A stretch of DNA of 64,000 nucleotides from a bacterium. GTDB taxonomy: Bacteria; Krumholzibacteriota; Krumholzibacteriia; LZORAL124-64-63. The notes beneath the pieces were generated by a model. The model was not told where the DNA came from. It searched no databases and saw nothing but the letters and a program-made list of their open reading frames with translations. Below are positions 11,442 to 20,462 of this stretch, in pieces. The translations under genes and the position numbers were made by a program. How positions within the stretch are numbered: position 1 is the stretch's first letter; every line of letters begins with the position of its first letter. Where the stretch lies: the NCBI GenBank assembly GCA_016703265.1, contig JADJCK010000006.1, positions 62,001 to 126,000 of the forward strand, read 5' to 3'.

Positions 11442-12005
11442 CTAGCGGGCCAGTCGCATCGCCACGGCGTAGGCGAGCGGCAACGCGATCCCGATGCCCA
11501 TCAGCACCCCGCCGCGACCAGCCAGCCCCTTGCGCCCGCGCACGAGGAACGGCCCGGTCAGGGCCAGCACGATCAGCAGGCCGGCATAGATGTCGGCGAT
11601 GCCGGTCCACGGCGCCTTGCCATTGTTCAGGTGCATGAAGTTGAGGTCGAACAGGAACGGGCGCGGCCGCACGCCGCGGCGCACGCCCTCGCCCGTCACC
11701 AGGTTCACCTCGTAGCCACCGTTTTCCAGGAAGATCTGGAGCACTTCCGGCGACGCGCGCCAGGTGGTCTTCACCTGCTCGCGCGGCACCCCCAGCCGCT
11801 CCAGCACCAGTGGCTCGACCTCGGCGGTCGGGCCGGCGCCTGGCGGCACGATCTTCACCGGCTCGGCCACGCGGGCGTAGTTCGCGTCCCAGTGGTGGGC
11901 ATGGTTCAGCGCGATGCCGCTGACGCCGTAGACGATGGTCAGGCCCACCACCAGGAACCCGATCTCGCGATGCAGGGTCCAGCAGACCTTGCGGAAGTCC
12001 CGCAT
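11442..12005 (-). CDS. PepSY-associated transmembrane helix protein
   Basis: A 187-residue inner-membrane protein. It starts with the motif KVCWTLHREIGFLVVGL typical of PepSY-TM proteins, has one N-terminal helix (about residues 14-35) and two C-terminal helices (about 137-158 and 164-184), and a soluble region between them. Relatives occur beside periplasmic redox or metal-handling proteins, but no activity is established. It follows the DUF4920 gene by only seven bases, so the two are probably one transcript and may share a membrane or periplasmic job. Confidence 0.75.
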   Translation of the reverse strand: MRDFRKVCWTLHREIGFLVVGLTIVYGVSGIALNHAHHWDANYARVAEPVKIVPPGAGPTAEVEPLVLERLGVPREQVKTTWRASPEVLQIFLENGGYEVNLVTGEGVRRGVRPRPFLFDLNFMHLNNGKAPWTGIADIYAGLLIVLALTGPFLVRGRKGLAGRGGVLMGIGIALPLAYAVAMRLAR

Positions 12006-12012
12006 CGGCCGG

Positions 12013-12489
12013 TCAGTTCTTCGCGGCGACGGCGCCGGTGCCGCTGAGCTGGTACAGCGTCATGCACGCTGTGACCTCGTCAGCCTTGAACTCGCGGCCT
12101 TCCTTCTTGGCGTTGGCCTCGCAGACCTTCTTCGTGGTCTCCATGTCGAGCTGGTTCGCCGTCCACACGCCCTCGGCAATCACCGTGTCGCCCAGGATCT
12201 CGGGCGGGAACACGATCTCGCCGTCCTTCACCTTCACGCGCACCGTCTGGCCCTCGACGTCCGAGGCCAGGTTGATCCAGCAGCCGCGATGCTCGCAGAC
12301 GCCCACGGCCTTGCCCTGCACGCGGATGGTCTTGCCCACCCAGGCATCGGGATGGGCCAGCAGGTCACTGACGCGCACCGTGTCGGCACCCGCCACACCC
12401 TTGCCGTAGGTCTTGCCGCCGTCGCCGGCCAGGGCAACGCCCGCAGCCGTGACCAGGATCGCGGTCAGCAGCGAAATGAGGATACGCAT
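12013..12489 (-). CDS. Secreted DUF4920-like protein
   Basis: A 158-residue protein with a signal peptide (MRILISLLTAILVTAAGVALAG). The mature domain contains VQGKAVGVCEHRGCWINL, the Cys-rich centre of DUF4920-type OB-fold proteins, followed by VRVKVKDGEIVFPP. A second Cys pair sits near the C-terminus (KKVCEANAKK, EVTACMTLYQ). The ATG at 12489 is used because GGAGGG lies nine bases upstream and the leader begins there; a longer frame has no such support. It probably works in the periplasm. It is immediately upstream of the PepSY helix protein. Confidence 0.75.
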   Translation of the reverse strand: MRILISLLTAILVTAAGVALAGDGGKTYGKGVAGADTVRVSDLLAHPDAWVGKTIRVQGKAVGVCEHRGCWINLASDVEGQTVRVKVKDGEIVFPPEILGDTVIAEGVWTANQLDMETTKKVCEANAKKEGREFKADEVTACMTLYQLSGTGAVAAKN

Positions 12490-12578
12490 GGCCGAATTCC
12501 CTCCGTCGTTCGATGAAAAGGTGAGGGCCCGCTCCCTCGCGGGCATCGGATCAAGGATCGTCGCTCCCGTGCGGGGAA

Positions 12579-13592
12579 TCAAGACCCGTTCGCGGCCTGT
12601 TCGCCGCCCGGTGCGCCGTCGCGGGACACCCCCAGCGCGAAGCGCAGCCCGGCCGCGATGCCCTGCCCCCAGTTCACCCAGTTGTGCCCGGCGGCCCTCT
12701 CCACCGCCTCGACGGTGTGCCCGGTGGCCGCCAGGGCGGCGGCCAGGCGCCGGTGGCTCGGCAACAGCCACTCGAAGGCGCCGCATTCGAGGCGCCAGCG
12801 CACGTTTTGTGGTGGTGAATTTACTACAATATCATGGAAGGCTTCGCGCCCCGCGAACGGATTCCCCCGGACCATGTCCGGTGAAAACAGGAACGCCCCG
12901 GACTGGGCGATGACCGCCTCGAACCCGCCGGCCGACTCCCAGGCGAGCTGCGCGCTGAGCAACCCGCCGAGGCTGGCCCCCCAGGCCATCTGGCGGCCGT
13001 CCAGCCCGACCCGGGCGGCGACAGCGGGCAACAGTTCGCCGGTCAGGAAGGCGCGATACCGCTCGTTGAAGAAATACTCGGCTGTCCGCTCGCGCGGCGG
13101 CACGAACACGCAGTGCGCCGGGCCGATCTCCCCGCGCTCGAGCAGGCGGTCGAGCACCTGCGGCACGCGGCCCCAGCCGTAGTAGGCCTTGCCGTCCTGG
13201 AACAGCAGCAGCGGCAACGCGTGGTCGGCAAATCCCGCCGGAGTGTAGACCAGGGCCGGGCGCGACTGGCCCAGGAGCGCCGATTCCACCTGCAGGCGCA
13301 GCGTGCGGCCGCGCGGCGCCGTGCCGGCCGTCGCCGCGAAGTCGCTCTCGACCGCGAAACCGGGCCCGGCCACATGGCAGGCGTAGGGCCACCAGGGGTT
13401 CAGGCGGGGGCTGGTGTTCGCGGGGTCTTCACGGCGCTGGCCGGCGGCATCCTGCCAGGCGTACTCGAAATAGGCATCTTCCGGGAGGTCGAACGGACGC
13501 AACCCGGCCACCGCCAGCGGCGCGCGCTGCCAGTCGGTGAAATCGCTCAGCAGGTGGGTGGCCCAGTCGGGAGCCTGCAGTTCGACGCGCAT
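12579..13592 (-). CDS. Enterochelin-esterase-like alpha/beta hydrolase
   Basis: A 337-residue putative esterase. The first 75 residues look like the E-set/CBM48-like N-terminal domain of Fes-type esterases (LSDFTDWQ). The hydrolase domain follows, with PLLLFQDGKAYYGWG and the nucleophile elbow MAWGASLGGLLSA. The likely catalytic His is in ERAAGHNWVNWG near the end. No signal peptide is seen, so action on an imported ester or peptide is more likely than secretion. GAGGTG precedes the ATG at 13592. Codons at 12801-12840 are unusually A/T-ending (ATT GTA GTA AAT TCA CCA CCA CAA) and contain one copy of the 22-bp dyad described separately. Confidence 0.8.
   Translation of the reverse strand: MRVELQAPDWATHLLSDFTDWQRAPLAVAGLRPFDLPEDAYFEYAWQDAAGQRREDPANTSPRLNPWWPYACHVAGPGFAVESDFAATAGTAPRGRTLRLQVESALLGQSRPALVYTPAGFADHALPLLLFQDGKAYYGWGRVPQVLDRLLERGEIGPAHCVFVPPRERTAEYFFNERYRAFLTGELLPAVAARVGLDGRQMAWGASLGGLLSAQLAWESAGGFEAVIAQSGAFLFSPDMVRGNPFAGREAFHDIVVNSPPQNVRWRLECGAFEWLLPSHRRLAAALAATGHTVEAVERAAGHNWVNWGQGIAAGLRFALGVSRDGAPGGEQAANGS
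12809..12830. promoter_or_regulatory. Dyad site A of the ATTGTRGT-N6-ACCACAAT motif
   Basis: On the minus strand this reads ATTGTAGT, six bases, ACCACCAC. It lies inside the esterase gene and is written with rare codons, suggesting selection on the DNA sequence as well as on the protein. Confidence 0.45.
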
Positions 13593-13653
13593 CGCGGCAC
13601 CTCGACGCGCCGGGCGCCGCCGCACGGTGCAGCGGCGGCGCCGGCCATCCCGT

Positions 13654-15468
<1,815 letters not shown>

Positions 15469-15681
15469 GCAGGCCTCGGGGTGGCATGGTGGTGGTTGGG
15501 TGACGGACAACCATAATCGCCGCAGGGCTTTTGCGACAGTCTCGACGTGGCGACAGCCGGGCGCCACCCGGCCGCCCCGAAGGGCCCCATGCCCCGGAGA
15601 GCGCCCGGAGCCGCCAATTGCCCGCCAGCCGCCGTGTGGCCGGCGGCGCCAGCCCTCCCCGGGGACCCGGACGGTCCGCGC

Positions 15682-15710
15682 TTGACCTTCCGGCCCACGT
15701 CTTGCAAGAT
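15682..15710 (+). promoter_or_regulatory. Putative promoter of the TrmB-like regulator gene
   Basis: TTGACC (15682-15687), a 17-base spacer, and a weak -10 CAAGAT (15705-15710). The predicted start point near 15717 falls inside dyad site D, which would fit autorepression. The poor -10 lowers confidence. Confidence 0.4.
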
Positions 15711-15711
15711 C

Positions 15712-15733
15712 GATGTGGTACTGCCACCACAAC
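15712..15733. promoter_or_regulatory. Dyad site D of the ATTGTRGT-N6-ACCACAAT motif
   Basis: GATGTGGT, six bases, ACCACAAC; the inner arms TGTGGT/ACCACA are a perfect inverted repeat. It is the only one of four copies outside a gene and lies 53 bases before the TrmB-like ATG. Confidence 0.55.
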
Positions 15734-15786
15734 AACGGTCCCATGACCTCTGCCGGAGTCCCGGCCAGCCTTTCGGAGGCGTCCCG

Positions 15787-16941
15787 ATGAGCAGTGAGAG
15801 CCACGCCAGCCGCCAGATCCAGGTCCTTCGCGACCTCGGCCTGTCCCGCGCCGAGTCGGAAGTCTACCTCGCGTGCCTGCAGCTCGGCGCCGGCGGGGCC
15901 GGAACGCTCAGCAGCTACCGCGTGGCGCAGGAAATGGGGCGCGACCCGGCCAACGTGGGCAAGATCGTCAACGCCCTGGCCCACCTGCAGGCCATCCGTG
16001 TGGTGCAGGAAAAACCACGCCTGTTCGTCGCCGTGCCGCCCGAGGAATTCACCGACCACCTGCTGGGCCGCATGCGTCGGCGCGGCGCCGAGGCCGTCTC
16101 CCTGCTCGAGGATTTCGGCGGCCAGAGCGCCGACGGGGTTGCCCAGGCGCTGACCGGCCGCGAGCAGACCGCGACCAGGGCCCGCGCCCTGTTCGCTGCC
16201 TGCCGGCGCGACCTGCTGGTAGCCGGATCACCCGAAATGGTGCGGGAACTGGGCCTCGACCTCGAACGGGTCGCCGAAACACCCGGCTGCCGTGTCCGCG
16301 TCGTCAGTCCGCAGGCGTTTTCGTCGTCCGTCGTGGAGATTTCGGCCCTGCCGACGGCCGGCCGGCTGGGCCAGGACCAGAACGAGGACTGGCTGCTGGT
16401 GGCCTGCGACGACCAGAGCTGGCTTGTAGCTTTGCTACCACAATCAGGAACGGCCTCCGAGGGGCCGTGCGGCTGGTGGAGCAGCGGCAGCGTGCTGGCC
16501 CGGGTCTGGGCCGATTACCTCGAGCAGTGCTGGCGGACCGGCGTACGCGCCGGCTCCGGCCGGCAAGTGCCCGTCGTCGAAGCCCCCGCCGTCGAAGCGC
16601 CCGCCGCCGAGGACGCCCCGCTGCCGGCGTCGTTCCCGTCGTTCGCCGCCGAGATGCCGGCCGCCACCGTCGACCATGGTGCCGCTGCCCGTGCCGACGA
16701 ACCTTCGGCCCCCGCCCAGGCGCCCGCGGTTTCTCCCGCAGCGGCAGCGACGTCCCCGACAACCTCGACGATCCAGGCGCCCCAGAAGACCGACACGCCT
16801 CCGACAACGCCGAAGCCCGCCGCCGAACCCGCCGCCGCCCCGGCACCGTGGACCCGCAGTCTCTCGGCCGACGAAGCCGATCAGGCGGGATTTTCCTTCC
16901 TCTTCAAGCACGAGCGCAAGCCCGGCCGCGACGGACGCTGA
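15787..16941 (+). CDS. TrmB-like winged-helix regulator with a Pro/Ala-rich tail
   Basis: A 384-residue protein. Residues 8-85 form the helix-turn-helix of the TrmB family (LGLSRAESEVYLACLQLG, then YRVAQEMGRDPANVGKIV). The middle, about 100-260, resembles the effector or phospholipase-D-like region (LFAACRRDLLVAGSPEMVRELG). Residues 270-355 are a low-complexity Pro/Ala/Thr linker, and the protein ends in a short basic segment. TrmB regulators are best known as sugar-responsive repressors; the ligand here is unknown. The ATG has GGAGGC six bases upstream. Codons for LVALLPQSG (16423-16449) are strikingly rare for this genome and coincide with dyad site B. Site D lies just upstream, so self-regulation is plausible. 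Confidence 0.8.
   Translation: MSSESHASRQIQVLRDLGLSRAESEVYLACLQLGAGGAGTLSSYRVAQEMGRDPANVGKIVNALAHLQAIRVVQEKPRLFVAVPPEEFTDHLLGRMRRRGAEAVSLLEDFGGQSADGVAQALTGREQTATRARALFAACRRDLLVAGSPEMVRELGLDLERVAETPGCRVRVVSPQAFSSSVVEISALPTAGRLGQDQNEDWLLVACDDQSWLVALLPQSGTASEGPCGWWSSGSVLARVWADYLEQCWRTGVRAGSGRQVPVVEAPAVEAPAAEDAPLPASFPSFAAEMPAATVDHGAAARADEPSAPAQAPAVSPAAAATSPTTSTIQAPQKTDTPPTTPKPAAEPAAAPAPWTRSLSADEADQAGFSFLFKHERKPGRDGR
16423..16444. promoter_or_regulatory. Dyad site B of the ATTGTRGT-N6-ACCACAAT motif
   Basis: CTTGTAGC, six bases, ACCACAAT, with an inner perfect GTAGC-TTT-GCTAC hairpin. It lies inside the TrmB-like gene and is encoded by codons such as CTT GTA GCT TTG CTA CCA that the surrounding gene avoids. 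Confidence 0.5.
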
Positions 16942-17170
16942 CACACGGAACAGGGGGAAGCCGCAGCCTCCCCCTGGTCGACCTGGTCCGTACTCTTGGT
17001 GCGATGGCTTGAGGTGGGTCCGCGGCCGCAGCGCCGGAGCGCTGCGTCATCCAGGACTCCCCGTCATTCTGTTGCACCCACGGCGGAACGGCCGGCACCT
17101 GACGGTACGGACCCGGGGCCGCCCCGGCAAGCGGCCGGGCAAGCGGCCGGGCGGGCGGGCGAGCATTCTG

Positions 17171-17209
17171 TTGTTGTCTTCAGTCAATGATGATAGACTC
17201 AATCACTGA
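17171..17209 (+). promoter_or_regulatory. tetR promoter with overlapping TetR-type operator
   Basis: TTGTTG (17171-17176), 17 bases, TAGACT (17194-17199) form a sigma-70-like promoter. Overlapping it is a 30-bp imperfect inverted repeat, TCAGTCAATGA (17180-17190) and TCAATCACTGA (17199-17209), with two mismatches between the 11-bp arms. The TetR gene starts 28 bases later, so autorepression is the simple reading. Confidence 0.6.
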
Positions 17210-17236
17210 ACACACATTCATCCATCGAGGTGCCTC

Positions 17237-17872
17237 ATGGCAGGAAACCAGCCATCCGGAGGTCAGGCACGGCAGCGGAGCCAGGCCACCACCAGACGCC
17301 GCCTGCTCGACGCCGCCGCCGCCTGTTTCGCACTTCATGGTAGTAGTACGACCACAATACAGATGGTCGCCCGCGAGGCGGGCATCGCCGCCGGCACCGT
17401 CTACCTCCATTTCGCCGACAAGGACACGCTGCTCCAGGCCGTCCTGGCCGAGGCCCTCGGCGAGCTGAAGTCCTGCCTGGCCGGCGCGGCCTCGACCCGC
17501 ACGGCCCGCACCGCGGCCCAGGACGTCCGCCAGCGCACCGAGGGACTGGTCCGCTTCGCCGACGAGCACCGGGACCTGGCGTCTGTCCTGTTCGATCCTG
17601 CGAACCTGGGCACACCGGCAGGTGCCGACACCCTGGCGTTCCTGGTGGCGTCGCAGGCGGCAGGGCTGGCGGAAGATCGCGGGCGGGGCTGGGTCCGCAG
17701 CGAGGTTGACGAGGAGATCGCCGCCCGGGCCCTGGTCGGGAGCCTGATGCTGGTCCTGCACTGGTGGATCGGCCAGGGGGGATCAAACGGCCAGCCGGCC
17801 GCGGCCAGCCGGCTCATCGACCAACTGGCGGGGTTGCGGCTCCATGGCACCGGCACCCCGGCGCGCGCCTAG
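17237..17872 (+). CDS. TetR/AcrR-family transcriptional regulator
   Basis: A 211-residue repressor with a typical N-terminal TetR helix-turn-helix (RRRLLDAAAACFALHG, then IQMVAREAGIAAGTVYLHF) and a helical C-terminal ligand domain. The inducer and targets are unknown, and no transporter or enzyme gene is adjacent in the same direction. GAGGTG precedes the ATG. An operator-like palindrome overlaps its promoter. Codons for HGSSTTTIQ (17336-17362) are unusually A/T-rich and contain dyad site C. The stop overlaps the convergent lipid-kinase stop by four bases. Confidence 0.9.
   Translation: MAGNQPSGGQARQRSQATTRRRLLDAAAACFALHGSSTTTIQMVAREAGIAAGTVYLHFADKDTLLQAVLAEALGELKSCLAGAASTRTARTAAQDVRQRTEGLVRFADEHRDLASVLFDPANLGTPAGADTLAFLVASQAAGLAEDRGRGWVRSEVDEEIAARALVGSLMLVLHWWIGQGGSNGQPAAASRLIDQLAGLRLHGTGTPARA
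17337..17358. promoter_or_regulatory. Dyad site C of the ATTGTRGT-N6-ACCACAAT motif
   Basis: ATGGTAGT, six bases, ACCACAAT, inside the recognition-helix-proximal part of the TetR gene, about 100 bases after its start codon. It is encoded by rare codons (GGT AGT AGT ACG ACC ACA ATA). Confidence 0.45.
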
Positions 17873-18873
17873 CGGCCCTTCGGCAGCCACCGCCGGGCCG
17901 GACGCGGGGCCGTCCACGGCACGTGGAATTCCTTGAGGAAACCGCCGCCGTCGGGATTCTCGCGGTAGCGCCCCCCCACGACCAGGTGCACGCCGCCGGG
18001 GATCACTTCCGCCGTCAGCGGCGTGTGACCGAGGTCCTCGCCGTCGATCTGCACCGCCACCGGCGGCTCGGTCGTGATCACCACCCGCTTCGACTGGAAA
18101 TGGTGCAGCCGCTGCGTCGGCCGGTAGCGCCAGGTCAGCATCCGGAAAAGCACCGCCAGCAGGTCCCACAGCGAGCGGCTCGAGATCACGCTGACGTCGA
18201 AGCGCCCGTCGTGCGCGCTGGTATCGGGCGTCACCTTCAGGTTGATGTCGCCGATCTTGCCGACGTTCGACAACAGGATGGTGTTGCCCTCGAACTCGCG
18301 GGAAACGCCGGTGTCGTCCTCGATGAAGATGCTCACCTCGTCGAGGCTGAGCGCATTGCGCAGGGCCGCGCCCATGTAGGTGAAGATGCCGAAGAGGTTC
18401 TTCAGGCGCCGCGGGGAATCGCGGATGACCCGGGCCGGGAACCCGAGGGCGGCCATCAGGAAGAAGTGGCGGTCCTCGTGCGGCAGGTAGCCGACATCGA
18501 AGGGCAGCACGCGGCCTTCGAGCATGTTCGAGATCGCCATGCCGGGCAGCCAGGGCAGCGCCAGCGCCAGCGAGACCACGTTGGCCGTACCCACCGGGAC
18601 GATGGCGATCGGGACCTTGGCTTCCGAGCGTGCCTGACCGGCCACGACCTCACCCACCGTGCCGTCACCGCCGATCGCAGCGATCAGATCGAAGCCGTCG
18701 GCAGCGGCGGCGGACGACCACCGCCGGGCATCGCCCTGGCCGTTGGTCACCCGCACCGAGCAGACCAGCCCCCGCGCTTCCAGCGATTCGCGCAGTTGTT
18801 GCCCGAGGCGCAGGCCACGCGCGTGGCCGGCCACGGGATTGACGATCAGGAGGGCTCGTTGGTAGCTGGGCAT
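17869..18873 (-). CDS. Diacylglycerol/lipid kinase (YegS/LCB5 family)
   Basis: A 334-residue lipid kinase that phosphorylates diacylglycerol or a related lipid with ATP. The nucleotide signature IAAIGGDGTVGEVV and the LIVNPVAGHARG opening are diagnostic; PVGTANVVSLAL follows. The C-terminal domain contains VQIDGEDLGHTPL, typical of the family. The ATG at 18873 is preferred because GGGGA lies five bases upstream; a TTG at 18894 is also in frame. It is probably cytoplasmic and membrane-associated. It stands alone, convergent with the TetR gene. Confidence 0.9.
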   Translation of the reverse strand: MPSYQRALLIVNPVAGHARGLRLGQQLRESLEARGLVCSVRVTNGQGDARRWSSAAAADGFDLIAAIGGDGTVGEVVAGQARSEAKVPIAIVPVGTANVVSLALALPWLPGMAISNMLEGRVLPFDVGYLPHEDRHFFLMAALGFPARVIRDSPRRLKNLFGIFTYMGAALRNALSLDEVSIFIEDDTGVSREFEGNTILLSNVGKIGDINLKVTPDTSAHDGRFDVSVISSRSLWDLLAVLFRMLTWRYRPTQRLHHFQSKRVVITTEPPVAVQIDGEDLGHTPLTAEVIPGGVHLVVGGRYRENPDGGGFLKEFHVPWTAPRPARRWLPKGR

Positions 18874-19022
18874 CGGCTTCCCGGGGTGGCGCAATGGATC
18901 AGGCGGCGGGGAACCACCCGCCCGGTGGCCTCAGGATAGGAGCCGACAGGCGGGGGATCAAGCCCGGCGATGCGCAGGGAGGGCGGCGGCGGCGCGCAAC
19001 AGGGACCAGGAGCGAAGGGATC

Positions 19023-20339
19023 CTACCAGGGACGCGCACCGGACAGGTCGACGCGGCGCGACAGCTGGAACCGCTCCAGTGCGAGCACGAATTCGCGGAT
19101 GCGGGCAACGGCGTCGCGATCCTCGGACCCGGTCACCTGGAACTCCAGGCCCACGTCGCGCTGCCATTCGTTCCGGTCGGCCAGGCTGAGCGTGACACGG
19201 CGGATGAGCGCGCTGGCCACCACCGGCGTCTCTTCCCCCGGCAGGCGCAGCAGGCAGCGCACGCGGTTGCCGGGTTCCAGGCCGGGATCGTCCTCGGCGA
19301 CCGACATCACGATGCGCGCGCCGGAAAAGCTCAGGTCCTTGACGCGCCCGGCCACCATGCGGGGCGCGACCGGATCCTCATCGCCCCACGGCGAATGGAA
19401 ACAGTGCGCCCCGGCGCATTCGAGTTCGGCCGTGACCGGCGTCAGGAGCGGCAACCGGAACGCGCTCCGGCGCTGTCCGATGGTGACAAGTTCGGGGACA
19501 GCGAACCAGGCACAGGGCAGCGAGGCACCGCCGCACAGTTCGTGTTCCCCCTCGCCGAGGTAGGTGAGTTCAAAGGAAAAGGAGCGGTCGGCCAACCCCA
19601 TGGTGGCACGCACGGTGTCGCCCCGCGACGGTGCGGCAAGATCGGAATCCTTGAGGTCGGCACACACCTTCAGGGCGCGATGCCCCTCCAGCATGCCGTT
19701 GCCGATCAGGAATGCCCCGCGAAGTCCGGCCGCGTCGCCGCCGCCCGGGACCTCGAGGTAGAGGTCAGCCTCCACCTTGCGTGCGAAGACCAGGAAGCTG
19801 TCGATCACCCCGCCGGTATCCAGCTTCTCGCGCTTGATCCAGTCGCGCGGAAGGTAGGTCGTGATCATGGTGCCTACGTAGTCGCTGTTCTTCGCGTCCT
19901 CCAGCTCGATCTTGGAGGGGATCTCCGCCAACAGGAACAGCCGGCCGGCGTCTGTCTCGAGGCGGACGCCGAAGGTGCGCTGGCCGCGTGTCTGCAGCGT
20001 GATGGGCGTCACGGCCAGGTTCTCCACGTTGCCGCGCGGCCGACGGCCTTCCATGTCCTCCAGCAGGTTGGCCAGCACACGATCGGCCAGATTCTCCACG
20101 CCCGTCTGCGGCCCACCGCCCAGGACGCGTCCCGCCAGCTGCCCGACCAGCACGGTGTCGCAACCCAGGTTCACCTTCTGCAGCGTGCCGTTGCGGATGC
20201 GCAGCTCGCCCAGCGCCGGGAAGGTGAGACTGCCCTGCTGCACCAGCGACACATGGGCGTGCGTCACCGTCAGCCCGCATGTCGTCTGCAGGGCGTCGGA
20301 GCCGGCGCGGATCATGGTGTCGAGTGCCTCTGGAATCAT
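19023..20339 (-). CDS. PilZ-domain protein with unknown N-terminal domain
   Basis: A 438-residue protein. The C-terminal third has a PilZ c-di-GMP-binding pattern: QRRSAFRLP (RxxxR-type motif) followed by VKDLSFSGARIVM (D/NxSxxG). The stretch just upstream looks like the YcgR-type N-terminal barrel (DTVRATMGLADRSFSFEL). The first 240 residues (LGELRIRNGTLQKVNLGCD, GVENLADRVLANLLEDM) are not recognised; they loosely recall CheC/CheX phosphatases, but I would not assign that. It probably senses c-di-GMP and affects motility or surface behaviour. The start could instead be the GTG at 20354. Confidence 0.7.
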   Translation of the reverse strand: MIPEALDTMIRAGSDALQTTCGLTVTHAHVSLVQQGSLTFPALGELRIRNGTLQKVNLGCDTVLVGQLAGRVLGGGPQTGVENLADRVLANLLEDMEGRRPRGNVENLAVTPITLQTRGQRTFGVRLETDAGRLFLLAEIPSKIELEDAKNSDYVGTMITTYLPRDWIKREKLDTGGVIDSFLVFARKVEADLYLEVPGGGDAAGLRGAFLIGNGMLEGHRALKVCADLKDSDLAAPSRGDTVRATMGLADRSFSFELTYLGEGEHELCGGASLPCAWFAVPELVTIGQRRSAFRLPLLTPVTAELECAGAHCFHSPWGDEDPVAPRMVAGRVKDLSFSGARIVMSVAEDDPGLEPGNRVRCLLRLPGEETPVVASALIRRVTLSLADRNEWQRDVGLEFQVTGSEDRDAVARIREFVLALERFQLSRRVDLSGARPW

Positions 20340-20393
20340 GCGGCGCGCATCCACCTCTCAAGGGCAACCGTATCCCGGCGCCCCTCCGTTGCA

Positions 20394-20437
20394 AAACCCC
20401 ACCGCATGATGTATCGGTTGACCGCCCGGTGGGGTTT
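20394..20437. repeat. Inverted repeat between the PilZ gene and glgX
   Basis: Perfect 11-bp arms AAACCCCACCG (20394-20404) and CGGTGGGGTTT (20427-20437) with a 22-base loop, in the divergent intergenic region. On the minus strand the stem is followed by TTTTGC, so it could act as an attenuator for the PilZ gene or as an operator. Confidence 0.45.
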
Positions 20438-20462
20438 AGGACCAGCCGCCCGGGCGCCCGCG

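Larger units (their letters stand above)
15469..15786. other. Divergent intergenic region between typA and the TrmB-like gene
   Basis: This 318-base stretch holds the putative trmB-like promoter (15682-15710), dyad site D (15712-15733) overlapping its start point, and the ribosome-binding site GGAGGC at 15775-15780. I see no further gene. Confidence 0.6.

Noticed and set aside
17129..17155. Tandem GGCAAGCGGCCG repeats upstream of tetR as a possible CRISPR or iteron array
   Set aside because: Only two short units followed by a GGGC run; too few and too simple for either.
18894..20400. Very long plus-strand open frames opposite the PilZ gene and similar antisense frames opposite BipA, GAPDH, HAD-IG and other genes
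   Set aside because: They show no recognisable domains, lie antisense to clearly conserved genes, and are expected in GC-rich DNA where stop codons are rare.
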